Of a DNA stretch of 64,000 nucleotides, positions 47,401-50,824 are shown in pieces. The translations under genes were made by a program, and so were the position numbers. The notes beneath the pieces were generated by a model that saw nothing but the letters and a program-made list of their open reading frames with translations, was not told the origin of the DNA and ran no database searches. Source of the DNA: Diadema setosum (Eukaryota; Echinodermata; Echinoidea; Diadematoida; Diadematidae); the NCBI RefSeq assembly GCF_964275005.1, contig NC_092695.1, forward strand, positions 10,188,197 to 10,252,196, in the 5' to 3' direction. The stretch's first letter is position 1. Each line of letters opens with the position of its first letter.

Positions 47401-48106
47401 CATCTTCTTTAGCACTGAAACTTCTTTCTTGGACTCCTCCCGCTCTTTTCTTTTCATCTGTAAAGGTGAAATTTCGATATCTTATGGAATATGATTACTC
47501 CTGTCATGTGATACCAAATACTGGTATTCTCAAATAAACACACACAAACTCACAAAAATACAAACACAAACACACACATATATTTACATGGCGTCATACG
47601 TTATGGGATATTATCATGCAGCAGAAAAGTGGGAAAAAAAACACAGAAATGATAACACAACCAATTCATATCAAACAAATCAGGAGTATTGAAAAGAAAA
47701 ATGTTTCTTAAACAGTCATACAAACTAGATCTCAGTAGAATAGTAATGCATTATCATAAACATTACAAAAATAAGTGACATGCAAGTACAAATATAATCC
47801 TTAAACAGACAAATATCCTGGTCCTTTTTGTTTTTGTGGATATTCAAAAGAGCAAATGATTCATTACGGCAGAGATTTGTTTTTCCCCAAATGTTGACAA
47901 GTATCTTGCTGTAACGGTATTTACGATACATAGGATTGATGACAATAGGAAATTTATCCACTGTAATAGCATTGCTTGCTACATCTTACCTTTGAAATAT
48001 TGATTTCTTTGATGACATATTCCTTCCCATCTTGCTTGCTTTGTACAAGTAGGGCTTTACCAAAGGATCCCTCCCCAATCTGTCTCTTTTTCACGTATCG
48101 ATCCAT
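519..48106 (-). CDS. NEK1: NEK1, NIMA-related serine/threonine kinase 1 (spliced, 38 coding exons)
   Basis: Nek-family protein kinase. In vertebrates NEK1 works at cilia/centrosomes and in the DNA-damage response. Joining 38 minus-strand exons gives 4080 nt (1359 aa plus stop), against about 1258-1286 aa in human. Visible kinase features: glycine loop GEGSFG at residues 11-16, Lys33, HRD at 126-128, DFG at 146-148, activation-loop Thr156 and Thr162, GTPYYLSPE. These positions match human NEK1 numbering. After the kinase come basic/coiled-coil exons, an Asn-Lys-Ala-Arg-Glu-type helix (INKAREAGW), a Ser/Pro-rich insert, acidic tracts, and a C-terminus with HEDEDENIE and LVMADGAY, diagnostic of NEK1 over NEK3/5/11. 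The ATG at 48106-48104 has a good context (A at -3, G at +4). Every splice phase matches and no internal stop remains. Family known; exons seen directly; cellular role inferred from orthology. Confidence 0.96.
3552..3776. mobile_element. Palindromic CGCGAAA MITE, copy 1
   Basis: TACTGTATACGCCGTTATTT at the left and the reverse complement GTATACAGTA at the right; interior rich in TTCGCGAAAA motifs. About 225 bp, non-coding. Confidence 0.8.
5971..6351. mobile_element. TTAAAGGGA-family palindromic MITE, copy 1
   Basis: GTACAGTTCTGGGTGAGGTG to ACCAGTACTGTACAGTCCCTTT. Central arms share GGATATCTCAGCCATTT, and the core AATAAAAGGCG/CGCCTTTTATT forms a hairpin. Confidence 0.8.
6744..6921. mobile_element. 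GGGGTCC-ended MITE
   Basis: GGGGTCCATGTTACGAATAT to ATGAAACGGACCCC, with repeated CTTATGAGAGACTTTT-like segments. One of three elements with GGG(T/C)CC...TTTCATAAA-type ends (others at 11062 and 21473). Confidence 0.65.
7399..7897. mobile_element. GGGTGCTACATAA element, copy 1
   Basis: CAGGGTGCTACATAAC at the left and TTATGTAGCACCCTG at the right, about 500 bp, with inner (C)TTGCCCG/GGGCAAG arms. No coding capacity. Confidence 0.78.
8004..8136 (-). CDS. NEK1: NEK1 coding exon 37
   Basis: Residues 1312-1355: [20 protein letters not shown] and [17 protein letters not shown], nearly the same as human [19 protein letters not shown]...[10 protein letters not shown]. Donor GAAG|GTAGGA. Reading through instead would give GRMSHSD and a stop at 7981, an alternative end if the last intron is retained. 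Confidence 0.97.
8716..8855 (-). CDS. NEK1: NEK1 coding exon 36
   Basis: Residues 1265-1311: [20 protein letters not shown] and FLKAYKSIQ; human [31 protein letters not shown]. Part of the C-terminal acidic/helical region that in human binds CFAP410 (C21orf2). Acceptor TTGACAG, donor CAG|GTGAGG, phase 0. Confidence 0.96.
8952..9121. mobile_element. MITE with TTAGGG-like core
   Basis: GGGGCAATTATCCCCCGG at the left and CCGGGGGATAATTGCCC at the right enclose degenerate (G)TTAGG/GATTAGGG repeats. About 170 bp, about 100 bp upstream of the NEK1 exon 36 acceptor. Confidence 0.75.
9128..10475. mobile_element. 1.35-kb element with about 48-bp terminal inverted repeats
   Basis: TATAGACTGATCCGACCTGG...TACTGCAGTGTC at the left and the reverse complement of TATAGACCAATCCGACTTGG...TACTGCAGTGTC at the right. 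Inside, CTCTCTCATTGGACAGTGCT (9704) is inverted at 9822, and GGTTCCTGACCGGTTTAAG occurs twice (9509, 9913). No transposase frame; target type unclear (TA possible). Confidence 0.72.
11062..11312. mobile_element. GGGTCCTGTTTCATAAAG MITE
   Basis: GGGTCCTGTTTCATAAAGAG at the left and CTTTATGAAACAGGCCCC at the right; interior GAGTGCAACTTGGTAAATTG and reverse-complement arms. About 250 bp, beside NEK1 exon 35. Confidence 0.78.
11371..11550 (-). CDS. NEK1: NEK1 coding exon 35
   Basis: Residues 1205-1264: Gly/Asp/Glu-rich disordered stretch ending KPINEDWDS; human ESALNEEWHSDNSDGE. Acceptor CCGTGCAG, donor TCAG|GTAAGA, phase 1. Confidence 0.93.
11765..11841 (-). CDS. NEK1: NEK1 coding exon 34
   Basis: Residues 1179-1204: [20 protein letters not shown] ending LLEAR; human [25 protein letters not shown]. 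Acceptor CCTGACAG, donor AGAG|GTAAGA, phase 1. Confidence 0.95.
12079..14082. mobile_element. Family B element, copy 1 (interrupted by family A)
   Basis: Starts AACAAGGAAAAGTAGAAATT then TGTCCCCGCCGG; ends CGGCGGGGACAA. Contains about four 156-159 bp tandem units (GTAGCATTTTGTAGC starts near 13316, 13472, 13630, 13788), each with AAGGTCAAAGGTCAAAG. Ends in a GGACGGACGCAC array. Split at about 12163/13193 by family A. Confidence 0.85.
12164..13192. mobile_element. Family A element, copy 1 (TATGCCTCCGCCA ends), nested
   Basis: About 1.03 kb. Starts AACTAGAAATGTCGCTACGG then TATGCCTCCGCCA, ends TGGCGGAGGCATA, giving inverted 13-mers. Body has TGACCTTTGACC runs and a GACGGACGTACG array at 13087-13146. 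No coding capacity. It sits inside a family B element. Confidence 0.85.
15124..15386 (-). CDS. NEK1: NEK1 coding exon 33
   Basis: Residues 1092-1178: [18 protein letters not shown] matches human MLRTCSLPDLSKLFRTLM, then acidic DEDEDDDEE and a nine-glutamate run (about 1163-1171). Acceptor TTTCTAG, donor AAT|GTATGT, phase 2. Confidence 0.95.
16129..16195 (-). CDS. NEK1: NEK1 coding exon 32
   Basis: Residues 1069-1091: [18 protein letters not shown]; human [20 protein letters not shown]. A conserved NEK1-specific motif. Acceptor AACTAG, donor AGG|GTGAGA, phase 0. Confidence 0.95.
16449..16509 (-). CDS. NEK1: NEK1 coding exon 31 (acidic)
   Basis: Residues 1049-1068: [20 protein letters not shown], strongly acidic. 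Acceptor CTTCTAG, donor AAGA|GTATGT, phase 2. Confidence 0.88.
16905..17119. mobile_element. Palindromic CGCGAAA MITE, copy 2
   Basis: TACTGTATAAGCTGTTATTT to AAATAACAACTTATACAGTA, with the same TTCGCGAAAATATCTGTACG block as 3552-3776. The stretch 14611-14836 (GCGAATTTAACCACTCGTAA) is a further diverged relative. Confidence 0.78.
17186..17527 (-). CDS. NEK1: NEK1 coding exon 30 (Ser/Pro-rich, largest exon)
   Basis: Residues 935-1048: probably disordered. It holds [20 protein letters not shown] and [18 protein letters not shown], with many S/T-P sites, then Lys/Gly/Asp-rich sequence. Acceptor TTTGTAG, donor AAAG|GTGAGG, phase 1. Unlike human NEK1; accounts for much of the extra length here. 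Confidence 0.88.
18075..18375 (+). repeat. CATCAC trinucleotide tract
   Basis: About 300 bp of interrupted CAT/CAC/ACC triplets in the intron starting 35 bp after NEK1 exon 29. It gives long meaningless open frames (Ile/Thr-rich or Met/Val-rich) that are not genes. Confidence 0.93.
18411..18554 (-). CDS. NEK1: NEK1 coding exon 29
   Basis: Residues 887-934: low-complexity charged/Pro/Gly region [19 protein letters not shown] ending TAKQAQK. Acceptor TCACAG, donor AAAG|GTGAGA, phase 1. No clear human counterpart; the middle of NEK1 diverges quickly. Confidence 0.86.
19274..19438 (-). CDS. NEK1: NEK1 coding exon 28
   Basis: Residues 832-886: [20 protein letters not shown], compare human VGEVIKLGPNGSPRRAW, then a Lys/Asp-rich tail ending DVKES. 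Acceptor GTGTAG, donor TCAG|GTTTGT (weak donor), phase 1. Confidence 0.88.
19970..20027 (+). repeat. (TG)n microsatellite
   Basis: TG dinucleotide run with two TCTG interruptions. A shorter TG run is at 11681-11714. Confidence 0.93.
20460..20636 (-). CDS. NEK1: NEK1 coding exon 27
   Basis: Residues 773-831: [17 protein letters not shown], then [20 protein letters not shown]. This repeats the R-K-x-W-E/G-A/G-G theme of exon 26, suggesting an internally repeated motif. Acceptor CCCTAG, donor AAGG|GTAAGC, phase 1. Confidence 0.9.
21270..21366 (-). CDS. NEK1: NEK1 coding exon 26
   Basis: Residues 741-772: [20 protein letters not shown] and [11 protein letters not shown]; human DRKKWEAGGQLVIPLDEL. 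Acceptor TCACAG, donor GAAG|GTAATG, phase 1. Confidence 0.9.
21473..21620. mobile_element. GGGCCCCCATTTCATAAAAC MITE
   Basis: Ends GGGCCCCCATTTCATAAAAC and GTTTTACAAAATGGGACCC; inner arms TTATCAGTGACAAG and TGTCACTGATACAAG. 148 bp. Confidence 0.75.
21848..21995. mobile_element. Small MITE, CTGTAAAACCAGAAA ends
   Basis: CTGTAAAACCAGAAATTTTC at the left and TTTCTGGCTTTACAG at the right; carries ACAATGCATTGAATGCTAGT like the relatives at 22668-22860 and 33511-33706. Confidence 0.65.
22031..22420. mobile_element. TTAAAGGGA-family palindromic MITE, copy 2
   Basis: TTAAAGGGATGGTACAGTAT at the left and ACTGTACAATCCCTTTAA at the right; hairpin around AATAAAGTGTGGGTCCCACA. TTAA at both edges may be target duplication or part of the terminal repeat. 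Confidence 0.82.
22668..22860. mobile_element. Relative of the CTGTAAAAC MITE
   Basis: Shares TTCACAGCATAAAATTTTTGTGAA, CATTCAATGCATATACTCGA and GTGTAGACAAGAA with 33511-33706. Ends weakly defined. It lies about 75 bp downstream of the NEK1 exon 25 donor. Confidence 0.5.
22937..22967 (-). CDS. NEK1: NEK1 coding exon 25 (31-nt microexon)
   Basis: Residues 730-740: K then [10 protein letters not shown]; compare human RETSEE. Acceptor GTCACAG, donor CAG|GTCAGT, phase 0. Pairs in phase with exon 24. Confidence 0.78.
23416..23447 (-). CDS. NEK1: NEK1 coding exon 24 (32-nt microexon)
   Basis: Residues 720-729: [10 protein letters not shown] plus two bases. Acceptor TTACACAG, donor AA|GTAAGT. Supported mainly by phase: it is needed to join exon 23 (phase 0) to exon 25 (requires phase 2). 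Alternatively it could be skipped together with exon 25, since 32+31 = 63 nt keeps frame. Confidence 0.78.
23516..23576 (+). repeat. (AT)n microsatellite
   Basis: About 29 AT units, 70 bp upstream of the 32-nt NEK1 exon 24. Confidence 0.97.
24138..24202 (-). CDS. NEK1: NEK1 coding exon 23
   Basis: Residues 698-719: [20 protein letters not shown]; human VTSALKEVGVDSS. Acceptor TTACAG; a second AG four bases on (TTGTAG) is less likely. Donor CAG|GTAAGT, phase 0. Confidence 0.9.
24767..24845 (-). CDS. NEK1: NEK1 coding exon 22
   Basis: Residues 672-697: Lys/Pro-rich [17 protein letters not shown] linker. Acceptor TTTCAG, donor CCAG|GTAAAT, phase 1. Confidence 0.9.
25788..25883 (-). CDS. NEK1: NEK1 coding exon 21
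   Basis: Residues 640-671: [20 protein letters not shown] and RAWDEH; human [27 protein letters not shown]. Strongly conserved end of the coiled-coil region. Acceptor ATACAG, donor CAT|GTGAGT, phase 0. Confidence 0.96.
26375..26500 (+). repeat. (CTAT)n microsatellite
   Basis: About 25 perfect CTAT units at 26400-26490 with imperfect flanks, in the intron just after NEK1 exon 20. Confidence 0.95.
26515..26625 (-). repeat. Tandem duplication of NEK1 exon 20 end and donor
   Basis: Minus strand ATTGAAGCTCTCAAG|GTATGA (true donor, exon end 26607) is repeated as ATTGAAGCCCTCAAG|GTATGA ending at 26529. Both encode IEALK. A (CTAT)n tract lies between and beyond. Confidence 0.9.
26607..26666 (-). 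CDS. NEK1: NEK1 coding exon 20
   Basis: Residues 620-639: [20 protein letters not shown]. Acceptor CTACAG, donor AAG|GTATGA, phase 0. Its last codons and donor are repeated 78 bp into the intron (see separate entry). Confidence 0.94.
26843..27858. mobile_element. Family A element, copy 2
   Basis: Near-identical to 12164-13192 from ACTAGAAATGTCGCTACGG to GGCGGAGGCATA, with a small internal rearrangement near 27590-27650 (GGAGAAAAACATGAAATTT duplicated). In the NEK1 intron between exons 19 and 20. Confidence 0.88.
28273..28353 (-). CDS. NEK1: NEK1 coding exon 19
   Basis: Residues 593-619: [20 protein letters not shown]; human [20 protein letters not shown]. Acceptor TTATTCAG, donor GGG|GTAAGA, phase 0. 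Confidence 0.95.
28412..29192. mobile_element. piggyBac-like non-autonomous element with TTAA ends (copy 1)
   Basis: Bounded by TTAA at 28412-28415 and 29189-29192. Ends TTAACCCTAAAAAGACTGGG and its reverse complement, followed at each side by long G/C tracts around GGGCCTTTAGGCCC-like hairpins. TTAA target and a CCCTA start fit the piggyBac superfamily. The 781-bp body has no transposase. It lies in the NEK1 intron between exons 18 and 19, about 60 bp upstream of the exon 19 acceptor. Confidence 0.82.
29760..29840 (+). repeat. Retroposon 3' tail fragment
   Basis: ATTGTAAAGCGCTTCGAAAC then GTGATATACAAATAT resembles the 3' tails of L2/CR1-type LINEs and their SINEs (TGTAAAGCGC...TATATAAAT). 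Only the tail is seen. Confidence 0.45.
30063..30146 (-). CDS. NEK1: NEK1 coding exon 18
   Basis: Residues 565-592: [20 protein letters not shown] ending KNREEQ; human YGGRPSSSRGGKPRNKEEE. Acceptor ATACAG, donor CAG|GTAGGA, phase 0. Confidence 0.93.
30290..30425 (-). mobile_element. tRNA-derived SINE, copy 1
   Basis: Minus strand reads GGTGGTCTAGTAAATAAGAT (box A-like), GATCAGGAGGTT, and a B-box-like GTTTGAATCCTGCCTGAGTA, then TATGCCCATGA and a T-rich tail. Same unit as 35955-36130. Confidence 0.68.
30891..31005 (-). CDS. NEK1: NEK1 coding exon 17
   Basis: Residues 526-564: [19 protein letters not shown] and [13 protein letters not shown], matching human [28 protein letters not shown]. Acceptor CCTGCAG, donor CCA|GTGAGT, phase 0. 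Confidence 0.95.
31207..32388. mobile_element. Family A element, copy 3 (with small insertion)
   Basis: More diverged copy of the same element, in the NEK1 intron between exons 16 and 17. Its GACGGACG array is split by a foreign insert near 32152-32320. Confidence 0.85.
32170..32302. mobile_element. Small inverted-repeat insertion inside family A copy 3
   Basis: TATGCTTGTGTGTCTA at 32170 and its near reverse complement TAGCCACACAAGCATA ending 32302 bound about 130 bp absent from the other two copies. A third internal TAGACACACAAGC lies at 32212. Probably a miniature DNA element. Confidence 0.6.
32838..33061 (-). CDS. NEK1: NEK1 coding exon 16
   Basis: Residues 452-525: [17 protein letters not shown] (human YEHYHAIFDQMQQQ), then a highly charged helix [18 protein letters not shown]. 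Acceptor GGCAG followed by a second CAG, so a NAGNAG choice could add or remove one Gln. Donor AAG|GTAATG, phase 2. Confidence 0.94.
33511..33706. mobile_element. MITE abutting the NEK1 exon 15 donor
   Basis: TA-CAGTAAAACATAACATTTTC at the left and AAACATTTCTTGTTTAACAG-TA at the right. Interior matches 22668-22860. The right TA (33707-33708) is the TA of the exon 15 GTACTG donor. Confidence 0.55.
33710..33760 (-). CDS. NEK1: NEK1 coding exon 15
   Basis: Residues 435-451: [17 protein letters not shown]. Acceptor TCACCAG, donor CAG|GTACTG. The TA of the donor coincides with the apparent end of an inverted-repeat element (33511-33706). Confidence 0.9.
34550..34696 (-). CDS. NEK1: NEK1 coding exon 14 (polyglycine)
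   Basis: Residues 386-434. [18 protein letters not shown] matches human INRAREQGWRNVLSAGG. Then comes a run of 13 glycines (about 410-422), absent from human NEK1. Acceptor TTTGAACAG at 34697-34698, directly beside a repeat element starting near 34715. Donor GAG|GTAAAT, phase 0. Confidence 0.94.
34715..35652. mobile_element. Family B element, copy 2 (uninterrupted)
   Basis: Same ends and tandem units as 12079-14082 without the family A insert. It begins about 18 bp from the NEK1 exon 14 acceptor. Confidence 0.88.
35955..36130 (+). mobile_element. tRNA-derived SINE, copy 2
   Basis: TCGATGGTCCAGTGAAAAAG (box A-like), GATCAGGAGGTTGTAGGTTC, and a perfect B-box GGTTCGAATCC at about 36016. Tail TATGCCTATGATTTC then unrelated sequence. 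A functional tRNA is unlikely: no acceptor-stem pairing. Confidence 0.72.
36517..36564 (-). CDS. NEK1: NEK1 coding exon 13
   Basis: Residues 370-385: [16 protein letters not shown]. Gln-rich coiled-coil segment. Acceptor TTATAG, donor AGG|GTAAAC, phase 0. Confidence 0.93.
37377..37433 (-). CDS. NEK1: NEK1 coding exon 12
   Basis: Residues 351-369: [19 protein letters not shown], coiled coil corresponding to human EFIEKEKKQKDQ. Acceptor GACCAG, donor AAG|GTGGGA, phase 0. Confidence 0.93.
38192..38231 (-). CDS. NEK1: NEK1 coding exon 11 (40 nt)
   Basis: Residues 337-350: [13 protein letters not shown], start of the charged coiled-coil region. Acceptor TTTGTGCAG, donor AAG|GTAAGT. Its phase fits both neighbours. 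Confidence 0.9.
38716..38806 (-). CDS. NEK1: NEK1 coding exon 10
   Basis: Residues 307-336: basic, proline-rich [24 protein letters not shown] is conserved with human NEK1 (PAAKYGIPL). Acceptor ATTGCAG, donor CCG|GTGAGT, phase 2. Confidence 0.93.
38807..41250 (-). other. NEK1 intron 9 (exons 9 to 10)
   Basis: Besides the Tigger-like MITE it has a direct repeat (TTTTGTCATTGCTGTTGTTT region, 39761-39835 and 40313-40385) about 550 bp apart, a T/G homopolymer at 40000-40030, and CTTCGGGCTACGATTCTGCA near 39951, which resembles a retroposon tail. Confidence 0.5.
40388..40828. mobile_element. Tigger/pogo-like MITE
   Basis: CAGTTGAACCTCTCTTATCC at the left, GGATACGAGAGGTTCAACTG at the right, TA on both sides (40386-40387, 40829-40830). 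These are the standard ends and target site of TcMar-Tigger elements. 441 bp, no transposase. Confidence 0.85.
41251..41362 (-). CDS. NEK1: NEK1 coding exon 9
   Basis: Residues 270-306: [16 protein letters not shown] and a Pro/Ser-rich linker. It aligns with the human IAEEF...SQPIPAKRPASG segment after the kinase. Acceptor GAACAG, donor GGCTG|GTATGT, phase 1. Confidence 0.94.
41766..41841 (-). CDS. NEK1: NEK1 coding exon 8 (end of kinase domain)
   Basis: Residues 244-269: [19 protein letters not shown] and KFLTDA. The DRPS motif and following helix close the kinase domain. Acceptor TTCCAG, donor GCT|GTGAGT, phase 0. Confidence 0.96.
41905..42071. mobile_element. Palindromic MITE, GTACAATTGAAACCATGG arms
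   Basis: GCCCAAATTCACGATTGTGG then GTACAATTGAAACCATGGTTT, and the reverse complement ending CGTGAATTCGGGC. 167 bp, near-perfect foldback. Confidence 0.8.
42662..42961. mobile_element. CGGGAGA-rich MITE
   Basis: AGTTTATCAGAGACTCTAAC at the left and TTGGAGTCTCTGGTTTATTAAA at the right, with repeated CGGGAGATT/AATCTCCCG and a GTGCGCAAAGCGCAC palindrome. About 300 bp. Confidence 0.65.
43515..43639 (-). CDS. NEK1: NEK1 coding exon 7
   Basis: Residues 203-243, with [14 protein letters not shown] and [17 protein letters not shown]. Acceptor TTCTCAG, donor AAG|GTAAGC, phase 2. Confidence 0.96.
44524..44578 (-). CDS. NEK1: NEK1 coding exon 6
   Basis: Residues 184-202: [19 protein letters not shown], the alpha-F helix region of the C-lobe. 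Acceptor TTTTCAG, donor GCA|GTAAGT, phase 0. Confidence 0.96.
45098..45184 (-). CDS. NEK1: NEK1 coding exon 5 (activation loop)
   Basis: Residues 155-183: activation loop [18 protein letters not shown] followed by [10 protein letters not shown]. Thr156 and Thr162 occupy the regulatory phosphosite positions known in NEK1. Acceptor TTTCAG, donor AG|GTATTT, phase 2. Confidence 0.96.
45339..45406 (-). CDS. NEK1: NEK1 coding exon 4 (DFG motif)
   Basis: Residues 133-154: NIFLTRKG, then [10 protein letters not shown] with metal-binding Asp146. Acceptor TTCACAG, donor AA|GTGAGT, phase 2. Confidence 0.96.
46566..46747 (-). CDS. NEK1: NEK1 coding exon 3 (catalytic loop)
   Basis: Residues 72-132: [16 protein letters not shown] hinge, [15 protein letters not shown], and catalytic loop HRDIKSQ (Asp128). 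Acceptor TTTCAG, donor CAG|GTGAGT, phase 0. Very close to vertebrate NEK1. Confidence 0.97.
47361..47457 (-). CDS. NEK1: NEK1 coding exon 2
   Basis: Residues 40-71, containing [16 protein letters not shown] and [12 protein letters not shown], the alpha-C helix and following strand of the kinase N-lobe. Acceptor TTTACAG, donor GAAG|GTATAT, ends in phase 1. Confidence 0.96.
47990..48106 (-). CDS. NEK1: NEK1 coding exon 1 (start codon, glycine loop)
   Basis: Codes residues 1-39 starting [17 protein letters not shown] and ending VIKEINISK, with the VIK lysine (Lys33). Donor AAG|GTAAGA, phase 0. A 5' leader of about 35-41 nt precedes the ATG, with acceptor candidates CCTAG (exon from 48147) or TTCCAG (from 48141), so at least one upstream non-coding exon is expected. 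Confidence 0.96.
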
Positions 48107-48528
48107 CTTGCTTGCTCAACGCTGATATCACAATCTTCAAACTGGAACTAGGATTCACAGGAGAAACAAAAGTTTCCATTAGACAAGGCAATGGAGTGAT
48201 TGATACAGAAGGATTTCCTTTATCTTATATCTGTCGAACTATCTTATATCTGTCACTTTGAAGGTGGGTAGGAGAGAGTGGGATTGCTGAAATGAAATAA
48301 CAATATTATGGCATACTAGTTGTTATGCTAGTTACATGTAGGGTGGGGTTTTTTTATATTATTTTTCAACGACAAAGATAAAAAATAAAAAACTACACAC
48401 AAATATCACTTTCTCTTCCTTACTTTAAATCCATGATAACTAACTTTATAACACCATTCCTTTTCTTAACCTTTTTGGAATATATGGGGAATATGTATAT
48501 ATGGTGGTAGGAATGCATCTCCAGTATG

Positions 48529-48548
48529 CAGAGTGCTACATAACTTCT

Positions 48549-48588
<40 letters not shown>

Positions 48589-48975
48589 TAACCACTTGCC
48601 CGGTGGGGAATGCAGATTTTGCAGAAGGGCTTGATAAAACACAATCATTTGAATGAACAACACACGCTGACTTACACACAGCAGTATTCACAAACTAAGT
48701 CTGATCAAGTGTTGGTGTTGGATTACATTGGGGCTTCTTTACATTCATTTAAAGTGCATGCTGGAAAGTTGCTGGAATAAAAGTTAAGTGCATAGTTAGG
48801 CGTTGCATCACTAAACAGTTATTATCTTTCGGCTTCTGTATGGTTGACTTTGTTTGTGGGTGTTATAAATTTTGTGCTTGCCCAATTTGGGCAAGCATTT
48901 TATTTTCTAATTCTTCCAAAACAGTCGCCTGCCTGATTTTGATTTTCACTTGCTCATGCATAGCAATTAGACTAG
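48529..48975. mobile_element. GGGTGCTACATAA element, copy 2 (decayed)
   Basis: Starts AGAGTGCTACATAAC, has a long T tract (48549-48586), then ACTTGCCCGG, GATAAAACACAATCATTTGAAT and a weak right arm near 48973. Same layout as 7399-7897. In the intron of the NEK1 5' leader. Confidence 0.6.
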
Positions 48976-49459
48976 GCAAACTGACTTCATGATGAAATAG
49001 TTTCTGATCGCTAAGAATTAATTAATCTTTCTGATTTGACAAGTAACACTGCACCAATTGACATGATTATTAATTAAATGACATATCAACTTAGAAGTAA
49101 AGAAGATATACATTTTAGACTGTAAGTGTTAACGTTTCCAACTGAACAATATGACACACATCATTGTAGATGCATAGAGATAGAATTTCTATATGCGCAT
49201 AGCATAGCTGTCTAACTTGTAGCCTAATTGAAACTGTGGCCTAGTAGAAACATTAAGCTGAATCCCTTTCGCAGCTCATTTATCCTCCTACTGCACCTGG
49301 GAGGGGGATGGGGTGCATGTATATAGATCTAGCCGACACACTTAGTGACGTTTGTGTTTGGGAGTAACCGTTAGGCATAGTGTGCATAAATTAGTCAATA
49401 CAATGATCTATGACAATGTGTCAACAGTAACACAATGTTTCACAACATTTTTTGGTAAA

Positions 49460-49774
49460 TTAGGGGGCTTTAGATTTTGACGCGCGGACGCTTGCGCTGG
49501 ACGTTCTCCTCTCCCCGCGTCGTGTGGAAAAGTAGCTTTTTACGCTGCAGGACACAACATATAAAAAATAAAATCATGCCCCCATACGTGCATGAAGAAG
49601 CTCTCTACGTCGCAAACTGTGCGGACGTGAAAATAGCCCAGTACGTGTAACGTTAGTGAAAAACTCAGGCGACGCAGGCTAAAAATAGATTGACTTTACG
49701 CGCTACTGCGCACGCTCAGAACATTTTTTTTTCCTTTGAACGTCCGCGCGTCTAAAATCTAAAAAGCTCCCTAA
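49460..49774. mobile_element. MITE in the NEK1 leader intron
   Basis: TTAGGGGGCTTTAGATTTTG then ACGCGCGGACG; right end CGTCCGCGCGTCTAAAATCT then AAAAAGCTCCCTAA. About 315 bp, with GC-rich ends. Confidence 0.78.
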
Positions 49775-50235
49775 CGTTATTTAAATTAAACACCATAAAA
49801 TACTAGACGGTAGACAGGGTGACGACGGGTGATGAAAATATGAAATAAACAAACACTGATATTCGTGATAAAGATGGAGCTTTTTGGTCACGTATTGTTG
49901 TGACGTTCATCTAAATAGTCGGCTGCCCGATTACGCTATTTACGCCCGGGATAGGCCAATATTGCAATGCAATTACCGTCCATGGGCGGCACCACCAAAG
50001 CAGTGGAATGACGGGACATTGGCAGCTACTAACTAGCTGCTGGCTGGGTTGGGCGAACATGCGTTCCCTTGTCCCCTGAAGTTGCGGCGCACTTACGTTC
50101 TTTGATGCTACACAAAATGCTGCGCGCTGCGATCGATATGATTTACGCGGATTTACATTGAACGTTCAAAACAAGTCACAAACATATGCAGCGCACTTAA
50201 TCAAACACGACATTTACTGATGTACTAATACTCAC

Positions 50236-50300
50236 TCTCTTTCATCTCAATTCAGCGATATTAGGTTTACAACCTCAGTCAACCCGTAAGACACAGCCAG
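50236..50300 (-). other. NEK1: Predicted NEK1 5' non-coding exon (donor at 50235)
   Basis: A strong donor AGAGA|GTGAGTATT lies at 50236/50235 on the minus strand, in the divergent promoter area. It could splice over about 2.1 kb to the acceptor at 48147 or 48141 just before the start codon. The upstream limit is not visible. Inference only. Confidence 0.4.
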
Positions 50301-50735
50301 TCATTTCATGCGAATGGCAACCAATATAATTTAGCCGTTGTCATCAGTTGTCATCCATTAAAACTGCCGGTGCACGAACCGCATGATGGGAATGAATATG
50401 GGTGCTATTTTTTTCTCTAGACCTGAATACTGCTGAGTTTTCATTTTCAAGATAGGTAGGATTTATTTCTCTGTTACAATGGATTCATAAGACTCAAAAT
50501 CATGGTTCAGTAGAATTTTCAGTGAATGGTGCATTATTTTATGAAATTCATCTTCAAATTATTTATTGGCACATATCAAACATTCCACTGAATGATTGCA
50601 TTCAATATTGGGGCGTGCAAATTTTTGCGCAAGACTACGATATAACCTTGCGATCGAACACTGGTGAACCGTATACCGGAGGACAACTTGTGAGTCATCT
50701 GATATAGGTATCTCAAGGAAAATCACGAATTATAA
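50237..50735. promoter_or_regulatory. Divergent NEK1 / NDUFA2 promoter region
   Basis: The interval between the predicted NEK1 leader exon (minus) and the NDUFA2 start codon (plus) is under 500 bp and has no transposon signature, unlike its surroundings. A bidirectional promoter is inferred from the head-to-head layout. No TATA box is positioned convincingly for either gene. Confidence 0.55.
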
Positions 50736-50824
50736 ATGGCTGCAGCGGCGAGAAGATTACCTCAGCATCTCAAGGAGTTGAGGATTCATCTCTGCCAAAG
50801 GTCTCAAGCAAGTGAAGGTGTGAG
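50736..50824 (+). CDS. NDUFA2: NDUFA2 coding exon 1
   Basis: Residues 1-29: MAAAARRLPQHLKELRI then HLCQRSQASEGV plus AG. Donor AG|GTATGT, phase 2. G at +4 but T at -3, so the start context is moderate; no other in-frame ATG is suitable. Confidence 0.95.

Larger units (their letters stand above)
48148..50235 (-). other. Probable NEK1 leader intron
   Basis: No coding exon seen. It contains the decayed GGGTGCTACATAA element (48529-48975) and the TTAGGGGGCTTTAG MITE (49460-49774). Bases 49775-50235 are unique sequence. Confidence 0.5.
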
